From Coprinus comatus (Eukaryota > Basidiomycota > Agaricomycetes > Agaricales > Agaricaceae), in contig JAWPGT010000001.1 in assembly GCA_034638255.1 (NCBI GenBank), forward strand, positions 62,001 through 126,000: a DNA stretch of 64,000 bases, written 5' to 3'. Below are positions 1 to 11,640 of this stretch, piece after piece (within the stretch, counting starts at the first letter, position 1; each line of letters starts with the position of its first letter). The notes beneath the pieces are model-generated. The model was given only the letters and a program-made list of their open reading frames with translations, did not search any database and had not been told where the DNA came from. The position numbers were made by a program, and so were the translations under genes.

Positions 1-760
1 ACGCTTAGATTAGATGATAAATGTAGAGAAATGCCTTGAGGACAACACGACCAGGTTGTCCAGTTGTTGATCGTCCAGCTGCGCATCTCACTGACGTCAT
101 CACCTCTTATTGCCATTCACGTGTCAACAATATATCACTCGCTGTCTATTTTTTAACCCCCTAAAACTTAAACCTTGCGCTACCGAGGAGCTCATGAGAA
201 TACACTTCTCCACTCATGAGCTACTCCGGAGCTGCCTCATTGCAGGAACCCGAAGGAATTCTTGTCAACTATAGTCAAATGACGTGACTAAGCATGTCCC
301 CCTGCGCATATCTATTAAACTGCTCGTGAACTTGCCCAAGGAAAACAATGCTGTTTAATGATGAATATTCGAGGATTATGCAACCATAAGAGGTTATTAA
401 ACTGAAAGACATGTACCTATATCATTGGTTTTTTTTTTAACACATCGGGACCTAAAATAAACTCGACCTCGCCTTTTTCATTATCGCAATTACGGAAGCC
501 GTTTCACATAGTTGTACCAGGTGCACTCTCCGAATCTCATGGAGCTGACTGAGCACTGATTCTGAAGTCTAGTAGTGTACTGTACGTCATTCCTAGTAGT
601 GGTTCTCATGAATTACTGTCGGTGATATTGTAGTGATATTGAGTCTAAGTGATGCAATTATAATACACCAATGTACTGTATACATCTCGTTCTGCAATGC
701 AATAGTCCAAAATTCAAAGAGTTCAAATGAGAAGAGTTGGACATAAAATAACCAAAAGAT
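1..760. other. gene-free left flank
   Basis: I see no convincing coding exon here on either strand. The stretch is AT-rich with many stops. It contains an imperfect inverted repeat at 185-226 and a T-run near 429-439. It probably holds the 3' flank of the GH16 gene, whose stop is at 761, plus intergenic sequence. Confidence 0.5.
185..226. repeat. imperfect inverted repeat
   Basis: A 14-nt arm at 185-198 is the reverse complement of 213-226 with one mismatch, around a 14-nt loop. Each arm contains the self-palindrome CTCATGAG. It lies in non-coding sequence. Its function is unknown; it could be a regulatory palindrome or chance. Confidence 0.45.
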
Positions 761-2251
761 CTAAAAACCAACAAATGTCAATCCCACTCCCAACAATGTT
801 GCAACAAGTGCAGTAGCTCCACCGGCATGTATATTTATCCTTGACGCGGTATTCCCGGGGGGTTCAATGACGGTATTGGTGCCTAATCTGCTGAACACAC
901 GAACAGAAGCGATGTCAAAGTATGCATCAGCATAACTCGAACCATTCCCTAGAACCCAATCATTGTAGCATACACCCGGACATGTTTGAGAGAATATTTC
1001 GGGTGGCTTGGCAAAATCTATAGATGAAGGTGCATTGTATGAGCAATGGATCGTTAGCACGAGTTTTTGGAATAGCTTTACCCCCGCAAAGAGTGATATC
1101 AAAAATTAGATTTTGGGGTCCAAAGAACCTGTTGATGTCACAACCACTTGTTGGCCAATTTCCGACTGGCGTCCCGAGAGTAGAGGTGTCTATAGTCGAA
1201 GAACCCGATGATAGAAAGTTGGGCACACTTGCACGAGGCATAAACCAAATACTATCAAGAGATAAGCCATGAGTATTTTCTACTTCTATTGAACGTTAAC
1301 TTAGCAAATGACGTACGAAATACCACTCTCTGCCAGTTCGGTGACCCAAACTCCACCACCTGCTTGGACGAATGTTGCACCGTAAGAAGCCGGCTCAAGG
1401 TCAGTAACCGTACACCCTTGATTATTATTTTGTACATATGAACAGTCCGTCGAGTTTACGAAGGATCTAGAGGAATTTTGACTTGGTGATTGTTGTTGGC
1501 ATCCTGGTTGTGTATGTAAACCCATTTGATTACGAGGTTGAAGGTTTACACCCTCGAACGTGTCGATTTCGCTATAAATTGTCGATGGCAACAGTCAATT
1601 AGCATCACTCCGAAGGTTCGTAGGAGATAATATTCTGCATACCCTCCATTTGGCCAATCTGGTGCATGGGACCAGAATGCAGGCCACACAGAACACTGGA
1701 TACATCATACAGTTTTAACCCTGCTTTTCTTTAGGTCATGGAACAGGTAACCTCTTACACCATAAGGAACGTGATACATATCCACTGTCCACACACTACC
1801 AATATCAAACTGATGCTTGGTTTGTATGCGTACTGTGTTTCTCTTTTCATTGAATGTTACAGTTGAGGTATTGTCCACTTTGATGATAGCTCGGTTTGTT
1901 GACGAATCGACGTATGCGAGCCTATCGGATGAAGCTTGGGAGGCACCGACGAAGCTGCGAATAGGAATTCAGATATATTTACTGGTGATGTCTTGTTCAA
2001 GAAAGGAGGGAACATACTTGGCATCCCCGTTAGTCAGGTCATCGTCTGATATGTCTCAGTGAGACTTGTGTTGTGCAGACGATAAAAAGCTCACAATGAT
2101 CATAAAAAGACCATTCATTAAAGAAACCTGGTCCTGAGTATTCTTTTGCCAATTCATAGGTTTCAGCTCGAGCACTAGTGTCAAGCAAGCCGAGCAAGAG
2201 AGAAGTAAGCAGCAGTGATTTTGAAACTGGCACACAGCACATAGTTTGCAT
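761..2251 (-). CDS. GH16 family endo-beta-glucanase-like secreted/GPI-type protein
   Basis: Probable endo-1,3(4)-beta-glucanase-like glycoside hydrolase acting on fungal or plant beta-glucan outside the cell or at the wall. I joined the exons in frame. A signal peptide starts at the ATG at 2251 (MQTMCCVPVSKSLL). Next come a strand-rich region and the VWPAFWS motif near 1660-1680. An intron then splits the catalytic loop, which rejoins to read GGEIDTFEGVN, with E-I-D-T-F-E at about 1553-1570. Both family catalytic glutamates are present. Downstream are CDINRFFGPQ and DITLCGG, typical of basidiomycete GH16 proteins, and a final Cys-rich segment. The last 20 or so residues are hydrophobic after a small-residue stretch, which suggests a GPI-anchor signal. 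The gene has at least six short introns. The internal start at 2242 is an alternative. Substrate specificity within GH16 cannot be told by eye. Confidence 0.85.
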
Positions 2252-2740
2252 CAGATGGTTAGTAAGGAAGATGAAGAGTGCTGTCGGCAGACAGTTGTTG
2301 TGGGACACGGAAACAATCTGCCAAAACGGATCAATGACCTATTTGAAAACTCCCATATAACAAAAGTGCCCGGTTTGCATACCAACATATACCAACTCTG
2401 TCCACAGGATGTGTACGAGGCCAGGATACCTTATGAGGATGGAGAAACAACGCGACTAAGGCAACACGCTCGACATCGAAGTCAACAACGCGACGTTCAA
2501 TTAAAAATACGTCATATTAGCCAAGCTGCACACGAATATAGCCCCATCCCCATATAGAGACTATTATCTTGGTTCTTAGATGTCGTAAAATAGACACTTG
2601 CAATTCGTCATTTCGACCCCGTAGTTGTTACATAGAAGAAACACGAAGGCTATATACAAGATACAGCAATAATTATCTCACAAGCAACCACCTGTTAAAC
2701 GTTAATACTGAAGAGCATCATAATCTAAACTGTCGAAAAA

Positions 2741-3617
2741 CTAACCAGGAACACCCTGTCCAGCTGAATTTACCTTGGATTTCAACGTATTGCTGCTACA
2801 TAGCAATCCACGTATGAATGCCTGTGCTACTACCGAAGCTCCGGCGGCATTGGTATGTAAATGGTCATTAGGATAGAAAGTTGTTGTTTTGGTTTCTCCC
2901 AGGGCGTTGTATGCTGCTGCAGTATATGCATAGTGGTCAATGTATGTGATATTTCTCCTTGTTCCAATGCTTTTAGCATAGCCCACAAAGCGAGGAGGTC
3001 CTGCAATTACACCATTTGTCCAGATATTGTTTGGTGTTTGAGATGAAATGATTGGGATGGCACCCTTTTGAAGTAATGAAGCAACAGCGTTCTCGATGTA
3101 AAATGCAAAGCTGTGAATGAGAATTTGGCTTCCCCTGAAATACGAGGTAAGTTAAGAAGACTTTTTACAATAAGAAAAGTGATCGAACGTAGAAGTTGTG
3201 ACCGTGGCCGTAATATCATAACCATCACCAACAGCAGACTGTTTTCCATTATCGATTGCCCCTGAGTTTGCATCGTTGTGTCCGAACTCGATGACGACAT
3301 AGTCACCTTTCTGTGCGCTATTGACTAGAGTTGTGAAACGCCCGTGTTCACTGTACGACCTAGAACTTTCTCCTCCTACAGCGTTGTTGACTACATTGAT
3401 GGTCAAAAAATTTGGAAGATAGACACCCCATCCTATGAGAAAATTATCAGCAAGAAGTTCCAGTAGCCAATGTCCATGGCATCAAAGTCCAACCTTGTGT
3501 TCCAGAGCCACTACCGCCTCCTCCTAGTGCCATGGTAGAGTCTCCAGCGAGCCATACAGTCTGTGCCGCTGCTGAGAGAACAAAAATAAGTGATCCAAAG
3601 AGTTTTGCTGCGAGCAT
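2741..3617 (-). CDS. rhamnogalacturonan acetylesterase-like, CE12/SGNH hydrolase (copy A)
   Basis: Secreted SGNH-fold esterase of the CE12 type, expected to remove acetyl groups from pectin rhamnogalacturonan I. The ATG at 3617 begins a signal peptide (MLAAKLFGSLIFVLSAAA). The block I motif AGDSTM with the nucleophile Ser follows directly. Block III is GHNDA, and the catalytic Asp/His pair is in block V, NDHLH. The C-terminus matches copy B (CSS/ALKSKVNSAG). There are short introns after the glycine-rich GSGSGTQ segment, after TATVTT, and around the middle of the gene. It is a paralogue of the gene at 6373-7257 and shares intron positions with it. It faces away from the FAD oxidoreductase gene across a 331-nt region. 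The acetylated substrate is inferred from the family. Confidence 0.85.
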
Positions 3618-3948
3618 ATTGTTCGAGTTCGAAAGTACAGAAACAGAGGGTGTATTGTCGGGTTATAAGAACTACTTGATTCTCAGGACTCTTCGGTTCT
3701 TGTTCTTCGGAAAAATTCGAATCCATTGAGTGGCCATAACCGCTATTCATATAGAAGCCGATGACCTAACATATGTACGAGTTTGTACACATGATACTAT
3801 AGTTAACTCACTTCAACTTCAGACTGGCCAGGTCATGTGCCGGACCGACAGGGTATTTGCGGGCCGTGTCTGAAATTATTGGAGGGAAGTAGAACAATTA
3901 TATACTCTGTCCACTGCATCCGAGTAGCATTCATTTATCAGTCTCAAC
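3618..3948. promoter_or_regulatory. divergent intergenic region between CE12 copy A and the FAD oxidoreductase
   Basis: 331 nt separate two start codons pointing outward, so both promoters must lie here. I found no strong TATA box or other named element. Short open frames here are uninformative. Confidence 0.5.
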
Positions 3949-5255
3949 ATGTCATCAGGCCACAGCCGAGCAGTTGTTGTTATTGGCGGGGGAATTATTG
4001 GATGCACAACGGCGTATTACCTTTCACGGCTCCCCGATTATCATGTTACTCTTGTTGAAGCGTCGAAAAATGGAGTAGCGCAGGGAGCTTCCGGAAAAGC
4101 GGGTGGCCTTGTCGCAAAATGGGCGTATCCTAAAGATCTCGTCAAAATATCTTTCAAGGAGCACGTAGCTCTTGCAAAAGAGCACGACGGTGCTTCACGG
4201 TGGGGTTGGCGATTTGTAAATTGCGGATCATGGGAAGGAAGAGGGGAAAGTGTTGAAGAAGGGTCAGGTGCAAGTGGAGAATTGAAGAGGAAAAGCTTGG
4301 AGAAGACATTAGGATTGACTGGCGAAGGTGCTGCCAAGGATATTAATGCACAACGAACGACGGGCCTGCCAGATGACCTCAGATGGGTCTCTGAAAACCT
4401 AACTGACTCCTATTCTCCCATGGCCGGCGAGGGCGATACCGCACAAGTCTATCCTTACGAGTTCACCTCCTCCATGATGGATCTTGCAAAGAAAAATGGG
4501 GCCAAATTTGTGGCCGGAAAAGCAACAAGCATCGTGGTTGAAGAACACGGAGCAAGCGGCGGGAAAACCGTGACTGCCGTCGAATATCATGATACCTCTA
4601 CGGGGACGAAAATCGTAATTCCTGCCTCACGCGTCATACTTGCTGCTGGAGCTTGGTCTCCCACCCTGTTGTCCGAAGTATCTTTGCCAATATCTGCAGT
4701 TCGCGCCCACAGCATCACGTTGCAACCCAAAGAAGGGGTGACAATTTCGCCCTACGTTCTCTTCACTGAAATCAAGTTACCACATAGACCTGGGAAGAAC
4801 ACAATGGAAGCTTCGCCAGAAATATATGCGCGACCCAATAATGAGGTTTATGCGTGCGGGCCTGGGGACGATTCACCCTTACCAGAGACAGTGGATGATG
4901 TTGTAGTTAGCGATACAGCGTGTACCAGTATTCAACAACACGTCGCAAGTATCTCCGCTGAGTTACGGGATGCAAAAGTCGACAAACGCCAGGCTTGTTT
5001 TCTGCCCACCGTAACCGTTTCGTCAGGTGGACCGATCGTCGGTGAAGCAAACAAGATCGCAAAAGGGTTGATTATTGCGGCTGGACATACATGCTGGGTA
5101 AGTTTTTCTTTGTTTTACGCAACCACCGTCGGTTCACAAAAGCCAAGGGTATATGCAATGCGCCTGGAACAGCCAAAGCAATTGCCGAAATAGTCGAGTA
5201 TGGCGAAATCCGGTGTGGTAATTTGAAAAAGCTAGAGCCATCACGTTTCATTTGA
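3949..5255 (+). CDS. FAD-dependent oxidoreductase, DAO superfamily (Tda3-like)
   Basis: A single-domain FAD oxidoreductase of the D-amino-acid-oxidase superfamily, closest in feel to yeast Tda3. The N-terminus carries the dinucleotide-binding motif GGGIIG near residues 13-18, then ASGKAGG. A second FAD-contact region is AAGAWSP near residue 230, and the C-terminal GHTCWG segment is also present. One 50-nt intron (5098-5147) interrupts the C-terminus. Joining across it gives GHTCWGICNAPGTAKAIAE and a stop at 5253-5255. Reading through the intron would instead give an unrelated tail. The start at 3949 places the FAD motif at the usual distance. The physiological substrate is unknown; Tda3 homologues have been linked to endosome-Golgi traffic. 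It sits convergent with the Apc13-like gene. Confidence 0.85.
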
Positions 5256-5431
5256 AGGTACATCAATAATAGGGAATTAGATACAGTAGTGTTTAAATTG
5301 TTTAAAGAACTTACGAAGAGAATTGTTCGTGAGAATTGGGCATGGTGGTTTTGGAAACGGGGAAGTGATCTTGATATTGGTATACCGGGTACATAGGACA
5401 CATATTTGCGGCCCAAGATACCATGTAGACA

Positions 5432-6099
5432 CTATTCTTCTTCAAGTTCAGCATCAACATCCTCTTCCTCGTATTCGTCTTCTTCATCCTCCTCAGCCTC
5501 GTCGTTCTCGTCATTCTCATCTCCTTCATCGTCATCATCATCATCATCTTCGTCAATCGTCCGGTCAGGCTGCTGCTGTGGTTGTTGTCGTTGTTGTTGC
5601 TGAGGATTATGAGTAGAAGTTCCGCTAGCCATTTTCCGAGCTTGAACCGCCCGAATTGCTTCTTCTTTCTCTTCGTCGACGGGGAGTAGCTCATCGAGTG
5701 CGAGGTCCTTCCATCGCAGACTGCCGTTGATACCTCCACCTGCATATCCCATATCCTCAAACAAAGCACGAGATGAAGGATCATATGGAGGCGTGGTCTT
5801 GCAGCAGGATGCTTAATGTTTGTTGGATTACCATATGGATATGAAGGATGAACCTGAGAAGGTAAAACTATGGAAGGTGATGATGAGTGGTAAAGCATGT
5901 GAAAGCAAAAAGACTTACTATCCGAGTCATCTGGGTTCGGTGGTACCAAGTGAGGGGGAATATCAAGTTCTGATACGGTGGAATTGAACACTCGAGTTAA
6001 TCAAGAAATAGCGTTCAACTAACCATCATCGGAAAGGTCTCCCTCAATGTATTCTGAAGAATCGATGGTGTCGAGCAATAGCAAATCATTACGGGTCAT
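5432..6099 (-). CDS. Apc13-like anaphase-promoting complex subunit with acidic tail
   Basis: Probably a small APC/C subunit of the Apc13/Swm1 family, a structural subunit of the cell-cycle ubiquitin ligase. The ATG at 6099 starts MTRNDLLLLDTIDSSEYIEGDL. In-frame joining across a 33-nt intron continues into SELDIPPHLVPPNPDD. The later segment LRWKDLALDELL resembles the Apc13 W-x-D-L-A-L block. Beyond that the protein extends into a Gln-rich stretch and then a tail of nearly all Asp and Glu (5432-5550), which the compact animal Apc13 lacks. The middle intron is ambiguous: several acceptors exist near 5800-5820, and one at about 5822 keeps the frame. The family call rests on two short motifs. 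A generic acidic nuclear protein is the alternative. Confidence 0.55.
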
Positions 6100-6372
6100 G
6101 TGCAGGTAACAGAACGTTAAATCCTGTATACACGTATAATTAGCCGGAGCATGATACAGATCATTTCAATCCCGTACAGTCATGGTGGAGGTACTTTGGA
6201 GTAGAATATATATATTAATTTTGATTGCCCAACACGTCAACGCGTTTTGCTCAAACAATTGTCAACAATAAAAATCAATTTCGCAACATACAAGTTACAA
6301 CTATGTAGGACATCTTTTACACGCAACCATCTGCGAAATAAAAAGACCATCATCAGAGTCTTGCAATAGTCA

Positions 6373-7257
6373 TCAAACGGAGAAAAACTCACTCGGAACA
6401 GAGTTACCAGCGGAATTCACTTTGCTCTTCAATGCACTGCTACCACACAACAGTCCTCTCACAAATGCCTGTGCAACCACATTCGCTCCAGCAGGTGTGA
6501 AGTGGGTGTGGTCCACAGGGAAGAATGCGGTTGTGACTGTTTGCCCGAGGTTTTTGAATGCCTGCGCAGTATACCCATAATGGTCGACGTATGTTACACT
6601 GGTGCGGCTAGCTGAAATCTGCGCGTATCCAACAAATCTTGGTCCAGCCACAATTTGGCCGTTTGACCAATCATTACTGGGCGTTTGAGAAGAGACGATA
6701 ACATTGGCCCCTTTCGCTTTGAATGAGTTGACCGCATTTTGAATGTAGTATGGGTAAGTGTGGATGACAAGTGATTGACCACTAAAACATAGCAACAACT
6801 TTTAGTTCATCGAAATCAAAGACCGCAAGAATGCATACGCAGAATTGGTAACTGTTGCAGTGACATCATACGCATCACCATACGCACATTGTCTTCCATT
6901 GTCAACTGTACCGGAAAGACCATCGTTGTGGCCGAACTCGATTATGACAAAATCTCCGCTTTTGACAGTGTTGATGAGCGTGGTGAAGCGTCCTTCGTTG
7001 GTATATGAGCGGGATGATCGACCAGCAATAGCGCTGTTAACCACGGGGATGGTTAGATATTGACCCAGATATTGACCCCATCCTTGGAAACATTGAGTTA
7101 GAGGTACATACAACACGCTGGAGAAAACTATCTTACCATCGGAGCCAGAACCACCACCATTACGAGCCATGGTGGAATCTCCGGCCATGTAAACAGTTTG
7201 AGCATTGGCCAAAAAAGCCGGCACAATAACAAATGCCAGAGTTTTCATGAAATACAT
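6373..7257 (-). CDS. rhamnogalacturonan acetylesterase-like, CE12/SGNH hydrolase (copy B)
   Basis: Second CE12-type pectin acetylesterase-like gene, on the same strand as copy A. The ATG at 7257 opens a signal peptide (MYFMKTLAFVIVPAFLANA). It is followed by AGDSTM (block I Ser), GRSSRSY (oxyanion region), FGHNDG (block III) and VDHTHF (block V Asp/His). Introns fall after the GSGSDG segment, as in copy A, and near 6785-6835. The stop at 6373 gives a slightly longer C-terminus than copy A (VPSEFFSV). The two proteins look roughly half identical by eye, so this is not a recent duplication. Together with the GH16 gene this makes three secreted carbohydrate-active genes in the first 7.3 kb. Confidence 0.87.
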
Positions 7258-7568
7258 TTTGGTAAGGAGAATTTTGCTTAGTGCCTATCAAGACTACTTT
7301 TTATCCTAACCTCGACACATCGACTCTTTCCGCTAGCGAAATCCGGACCGTCTGAACCAATACAAAGGTATCAAGTGACAACGGATATTTTAGCCTGAAG
7401 AAGGACTGAATCATATTCCCTGATAAATTTGGTCCACATGGCAATTCGTAGGATGAACCCAAACATTCTCCCGAAAAAAATACGGTCCCAACATACAGCA
7501 GCCGGCCTACATGCGAACTTTGAAATTTGATGGATGATGAACGAAGGAAATACACCCATGACCTATTA
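7258..7568. other. intergenic region between GNL1-like 3' end and CE12 copy B start
   Basis: 311 nt between two same-strand genes. It should contain the promoter of CE12 copy B and the 3' UTR of the GTPase. I see no further gene or repeat. Confidence 0.45.
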
Positions 7569-9806
7569 TTACTCATCATCATCATTGTCGTCGTCCTCTT
7601 CATTCTCTTCTCCATCTATTTGCAGAGCATCAAACGCACCGAATCTGCTAACGGACGCGCTTAGGAGGTCATCCTCATCTTCACTCTCTTCTGACTGTAC
7701 TCCCTCAGATTCCTCTTTTTCATTCAATGCACCTTCTTGCCCACTTTCTTGCCCACTTTCTTCGTCAATGCCTTCGTCTTCTAACTCTGGATCATAACCC
7801 GGTATCCATATGCCGGAATCAATCTGCGTACTCTCCTTTGCTATGAGGCTCAGTGGACTAACAAGTGGCCAAAATGCCCAAGATATTCTTCCTTCAGCGA
7901 CTGCACGGAGAACTGCAGTACAGATCAATTAACCACCAGACATTTGCTTGACCATCACACTCACTGGCATTTCCAGCTCGATGAATGTCAGGCCGCCCAG
8001 CCTTCGCAGTGACCCATCCTCTCACATTCGCATAGGCTACAAGAATATCCATTGTCGTCCAGTGTATAGGCTTGGGCTTGGGCTTTTCCATCCCTTCTCT
8101 CCAAGTTCGCTTATCTTCTACCGGAGGCTCGGAGGCAGAAGGGTGAGCAAGCTTGAACACTCGTTCCAACGGAATAAGTTTGGAAACATAATTGATGCAG
8201 GCTGGGACAGCTGAAACCTTTGATATAGGCAATATTCCAGAAAGGACCTAGAGAACAGTTGTCGCAAGATGTTCTATTTTTTCAGAGAGGGGACTAAATT
8301 TACCTGCATTTCCATGGGTACGTAGTTTGGCATAACAAGGCCCGGGCAGTCGACAAGGCGAACATCAGATGTCCAGAATAATGTTTGGAAATGTTTCGTC
8401 TTTCCGAGAATAAGCCTCAACGCGAGGTTCCGCTGTTTGAGAAACACATACCTTGCCAGGTGTTTTTGATGCACGAACTCTTCTGGCACCAAATAGTGCG
8501 TTCAGCAGCGAGGATTTACCTACATTTGGTTGACCTTAAAGAAGATCGTCAAAAGGGTGTTATCTAAGCCCAAACTGTAGGGAATAAGCCTACCTATCAA
8601 ACCGATGGTAAGCAAGTCTGGTTCTTGCCTCTCATTCAGTTCATCCTTGGCCTTTTCATCATCTTTTGGCTTTGGTACGGTTGCTCCTCCTACTGCGGTT
8701 CCAACCTGATTTCCTTCGGCATGATGAACACCTACCCAGTCTATTTCCCTCTTCACTGGCGGTATCCAAGTCTTTAACCATTTCGGATTACTTGCAACCT
8801 TCGGTGGAGGTTGTAACATCTCTGCATGAACCTCTTTGATTGTCTCCACTAATCTCTGTCGGAATGTTTCTGGTAGATGAGGTTCGTGCTGAGCTCTTCC
8901 TTGATGTACCGTCGTTGCTTCTTTCTCAATATATGATTCTACCTGAACAACTTTGAATCCTGGGTAATGGGTGTTGAAGTACTTCATCCATTCAGAAACA
9001 CGAATTGTGCCAGTGATGTCAGCCTTTGTGAGCACTAAGATGACTTTGCGATTTTCGAGATAGTCTGAAAGTGAATGCGGGAAGTGGAGAAGCGGGCATC
9101 TGGAATCTAACAAGACAAGGATGATTTGCGATATTTCTGTGACTCGCCATCTAAAAATAGGTCACATGAAGGAGACCTGATAACGGTGGTAGGCCGTTAG
9201 CACTTACAGTTGCCTCCAGACCTCCAGATTACGTTCAAAATATGTTGGCGAGGGTGGAGGAGTGAGGGGTTTCTCTGTCGGTACCTCGTCGTCATTTGTC
9301 TCTGGGATCACTGGTTCCCTGCTTTTCTGCCACTCTTCAACCAACTGATCTGTATGCGCAAGCCATTTCTTAAATACTCCTTCCTCATTATGTTCCACTT
9401 CTTTCTTCGACATTTCAAAATTCCACTTAGGCCTCTTCGGGCAGGAGATAGAGTCTTCAGTACTCGGGCCAGTATCGTTATTGAAATCATGGAATAAAGC
9501 AACATCATAAGATATTGGCCGATCAAGAGGTATAGTCGAAGCGATCGCCTTGGTTTCTTCTAGAAATTTTGGAGGGAGTTTGATAAAATCTAATTGAAGC
9601 TTTCTTGCAGAAGAAATTTGGTTGAGAGAATTCGGACTTGGACCGATGACTTGACCCGTTGGCCCTATCTTGATCATTCGACGTTTACGAGATGGTTTTT
9701 TTAATGTTGGATCTGGAGGCGGAACATCACCACGTTTGATAGCACGTTTAAGCTGTTGTTGTTCTTTCTTCTGTTTTCCGGAAATTGGTTTGCGTCGAGG
9801 TGGCAT
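7569..9806 (-). CDS. GNL1/Mmr1-type circularly permuted GTPase
   Basis: A large GTPase of the YRG/HSR1_MMR1 group, expected to act in ribosome biogenesis or nucleolar export. The N-terminus MPPRRKPISGKQKKEQQ matches the basic leader of GNL1. Motif order is permuted: G4 (LTKAD, about 9015-9030) precedes G1. G1 is completed only after splicing (GQPNVGKSSLLNALFG, about 8480-8600), and G3 (VDCPGL, about 8340) follows. The linker between G4 and G1 is long and charged. The C-terminus after G3 contains DILVAYANVRGW and a very acidic tail ending at 7569. Introns are at roughly 9110-9205, 8535-8600, 8440-8460, 8245-8300 and 7905-7930. It is divergent from the AMID-like gene across 247 nt. Confidence 0.88.
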
Positions 9807-10053
9807 TGTTGGTTACTTAAGAGTTATGGTTATGGTTATATGAGAATGTAAGAGATCAATGATTAGTTGAACTTTTGTGTGATGGACTCGTCAGGATCTT
9901 TCGCACGAAGAGTTAATTATAATTAGGGCCAGATCATTGAATCAACTTCTTCGGCCTCGGTTTTACATAAATCTTATAAATCCTTGATACGATGGAACAA
10001 TATAAAAAGGAGAGAGTCCAATACGATGTGGCTTTGTATCCATCCAAGTCAAC
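9807..10053. promoter_or_regulatory. divergent promoter region, GNL1-like and AMID-like 1
   Basis: The 247 nt between two outward-facing start codons must serve both genes. A TATA-like TATAAAAAGG lies at 10001-10010, about 50 nt upstream of the AMID-like ATG. That is a plausible core promoter for the plus-strand gene. No TATA is evident for the GTPase side. Confidence 0.5.
10001..10010 (+). promoter_or_regulatory. TATA box candidate for AMID-like 1
   Basis: TATAAAAAGG is 44 nt before the ATG at 10054. The match to a TATA element is good and so is its placement, but transcription-start data are needed for certainty. Confidence 0.5.
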
Positions 10054-11412
10054 ATGTCCGAAATCAAAGTTCGCCAGAATGTCATCATTGTCGGTGCAGG
10101 TGCGGGAGGAACTCGCGCCGCCCACTTGCTAACTCGTAAACTCGACTCCAACCGCTTCAATCTAATAGTTATCAACCCACGCCCCGTTTATATACTCACA
10201 CCTAGCACTGCACGTCTCGTTGTCTCGGATAGGGACAATCTTCGTGATAAACTCTTCGTAAATATCGAAGATATTTTGAAAGGAAAGGGCAGGCTTGTAC
10301 AAGGAAAGGCAACGAAAGTTAAACCTGGGAAGGAACATGGTGGGACTGTAGTGGTTGATAATGGTGAAATAATAGACTACAGGGTTTTGATACTGGCACC
10401 GGGGGTTTCATGGGATGCACCATTCGGATTTCCGGAGGATTTTGGAAAATTGGATAGTTATTTGAAGACTAATCGAGACGCTTTTGAGAAGGCAAAGGAT
10501 TTTGTGCTTGTGGGTGCCGGGGCTGTGGGTTGTGGTATGTCCTATCTCAGAGAGTGATGTATATTTATTCATGATTATCGTGGCGCAGAGCTTGCTGGGG
10601 AACTTCGGGACGTTTGGCCAGTATGTTTCTCGAGAATAATTCATAATTTTATTATTATTGAATGGTGGTTACAGAAAAAAAATATTACTATTATCCATGG
10701 CGGCAAATTGCCTCTTAATAAAACGTACCCTGATAAATTCCGCAAAGCAGTGCAAAAGAACCTGGAAGCGAGGAACGTGGAGTTCTTGTTCGAAGAATAC
10801 GTTGATGACACCCAAGGAATTGAAGAGCAGGTTAGCGAAGTTAAAACTCGTAGTGGAAAAGTCATAGAATGTAGTTTGGTTGTGAGTTTTGATACTCTGA
10901 CATCAATGTTACTTTACCCTGACAAAGACAATCTAAGATATCGACCCGTGGTCAGAGGTACAATACTGAACTATTCAAAGAGTCATTTGGTCAAGATTCG
11001 CTTACAGAGAGAGGACTTGTAAAAGTTGAGCCGACATTACAGTTACCCGGACAGCGGGACATCTTCGCGATTGGTGACATCATTGACTGGGACGAGCAAA
11101 AGCAATTGGCCAAGGCCCATGCACACGCCGAAGTCGTCATCCGTAATGTCATTACGTTACTCAATGACCAATCTAGCAAATTAAAGGCATACAAGGGGAC
11201 AGTGGAATATTTAGCTTTGATTAATGGTAGTGTAAGTCTCTTATGTACGTACCCCCACTTAAACGTATTACTGAGGTGTTTCATTTTAGAATGGAGGCGT
11301 ATCCTTTGTCGATGCACTAGGAGGCATTGTGGTCGGCAACTTGCTTACGCGTCTAATAAAATCAAAGTCGTTACTTGTGGCTACGCAGCTTAGTTCTGTA
11401 GGGGTGGTTTGA
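10054..11412 (+). CDS. AMID/FSP1-like FAD/NAD(P)H oxidoreductase (tandem copy 1)
   Basis: A pyridine nucleotide-disulphide-type flavoprotein resembling AIFM2/AMID and fungal AIF-like enzymes, probably an NAD(P)H:quinone oxidoreductase. The N-terminal FAD motif is VGAGAGG near residues 14-20. The second Rossmann motif, VGAGAVGCELAG, is restored by splicing out the intron that starts at about 10534. The C-terminal FAD motif is FAIGDIIDW. Hand-joined exons: 10054-10533; a short exon ending DVWP; 10674-10881; an exon beginning STRGQRYN near 10940; and a last exon reading NGGVSFVDALGG to the stop at 11410-11412. The C-terminus is hydrophobic and could bind a membrane. A paralogue follows directly downstream in the same orientation. 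Confidence 0.85.
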
Positions 11413-11640
11413 CATCTCATCACAATCTTACGAATACGGTTGCTTTCAAATTCGTGTGTGTATAATACACATAATCAAGTGTGTGCTGACATGAACAAAA
11501 ATGACACTGATAAGGCCTTAAGCTTAAAGGTCCCATCACTAAATCAATTTGAAATCCAAGTATTTTTAAGCACACAATATGCTGGTTTTTATTGTCGTAA
11601 TTTTCCTATTCCTCTTCGTCCTCCCTAAGGATCCCTATCC

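Noticed and set aside
5406..5603. Plus-strand Ser/Cys-rich open frame
   Set aside because: It is the antisense reading of the Asp/Glu codon repeat in the Apc13-like gene.
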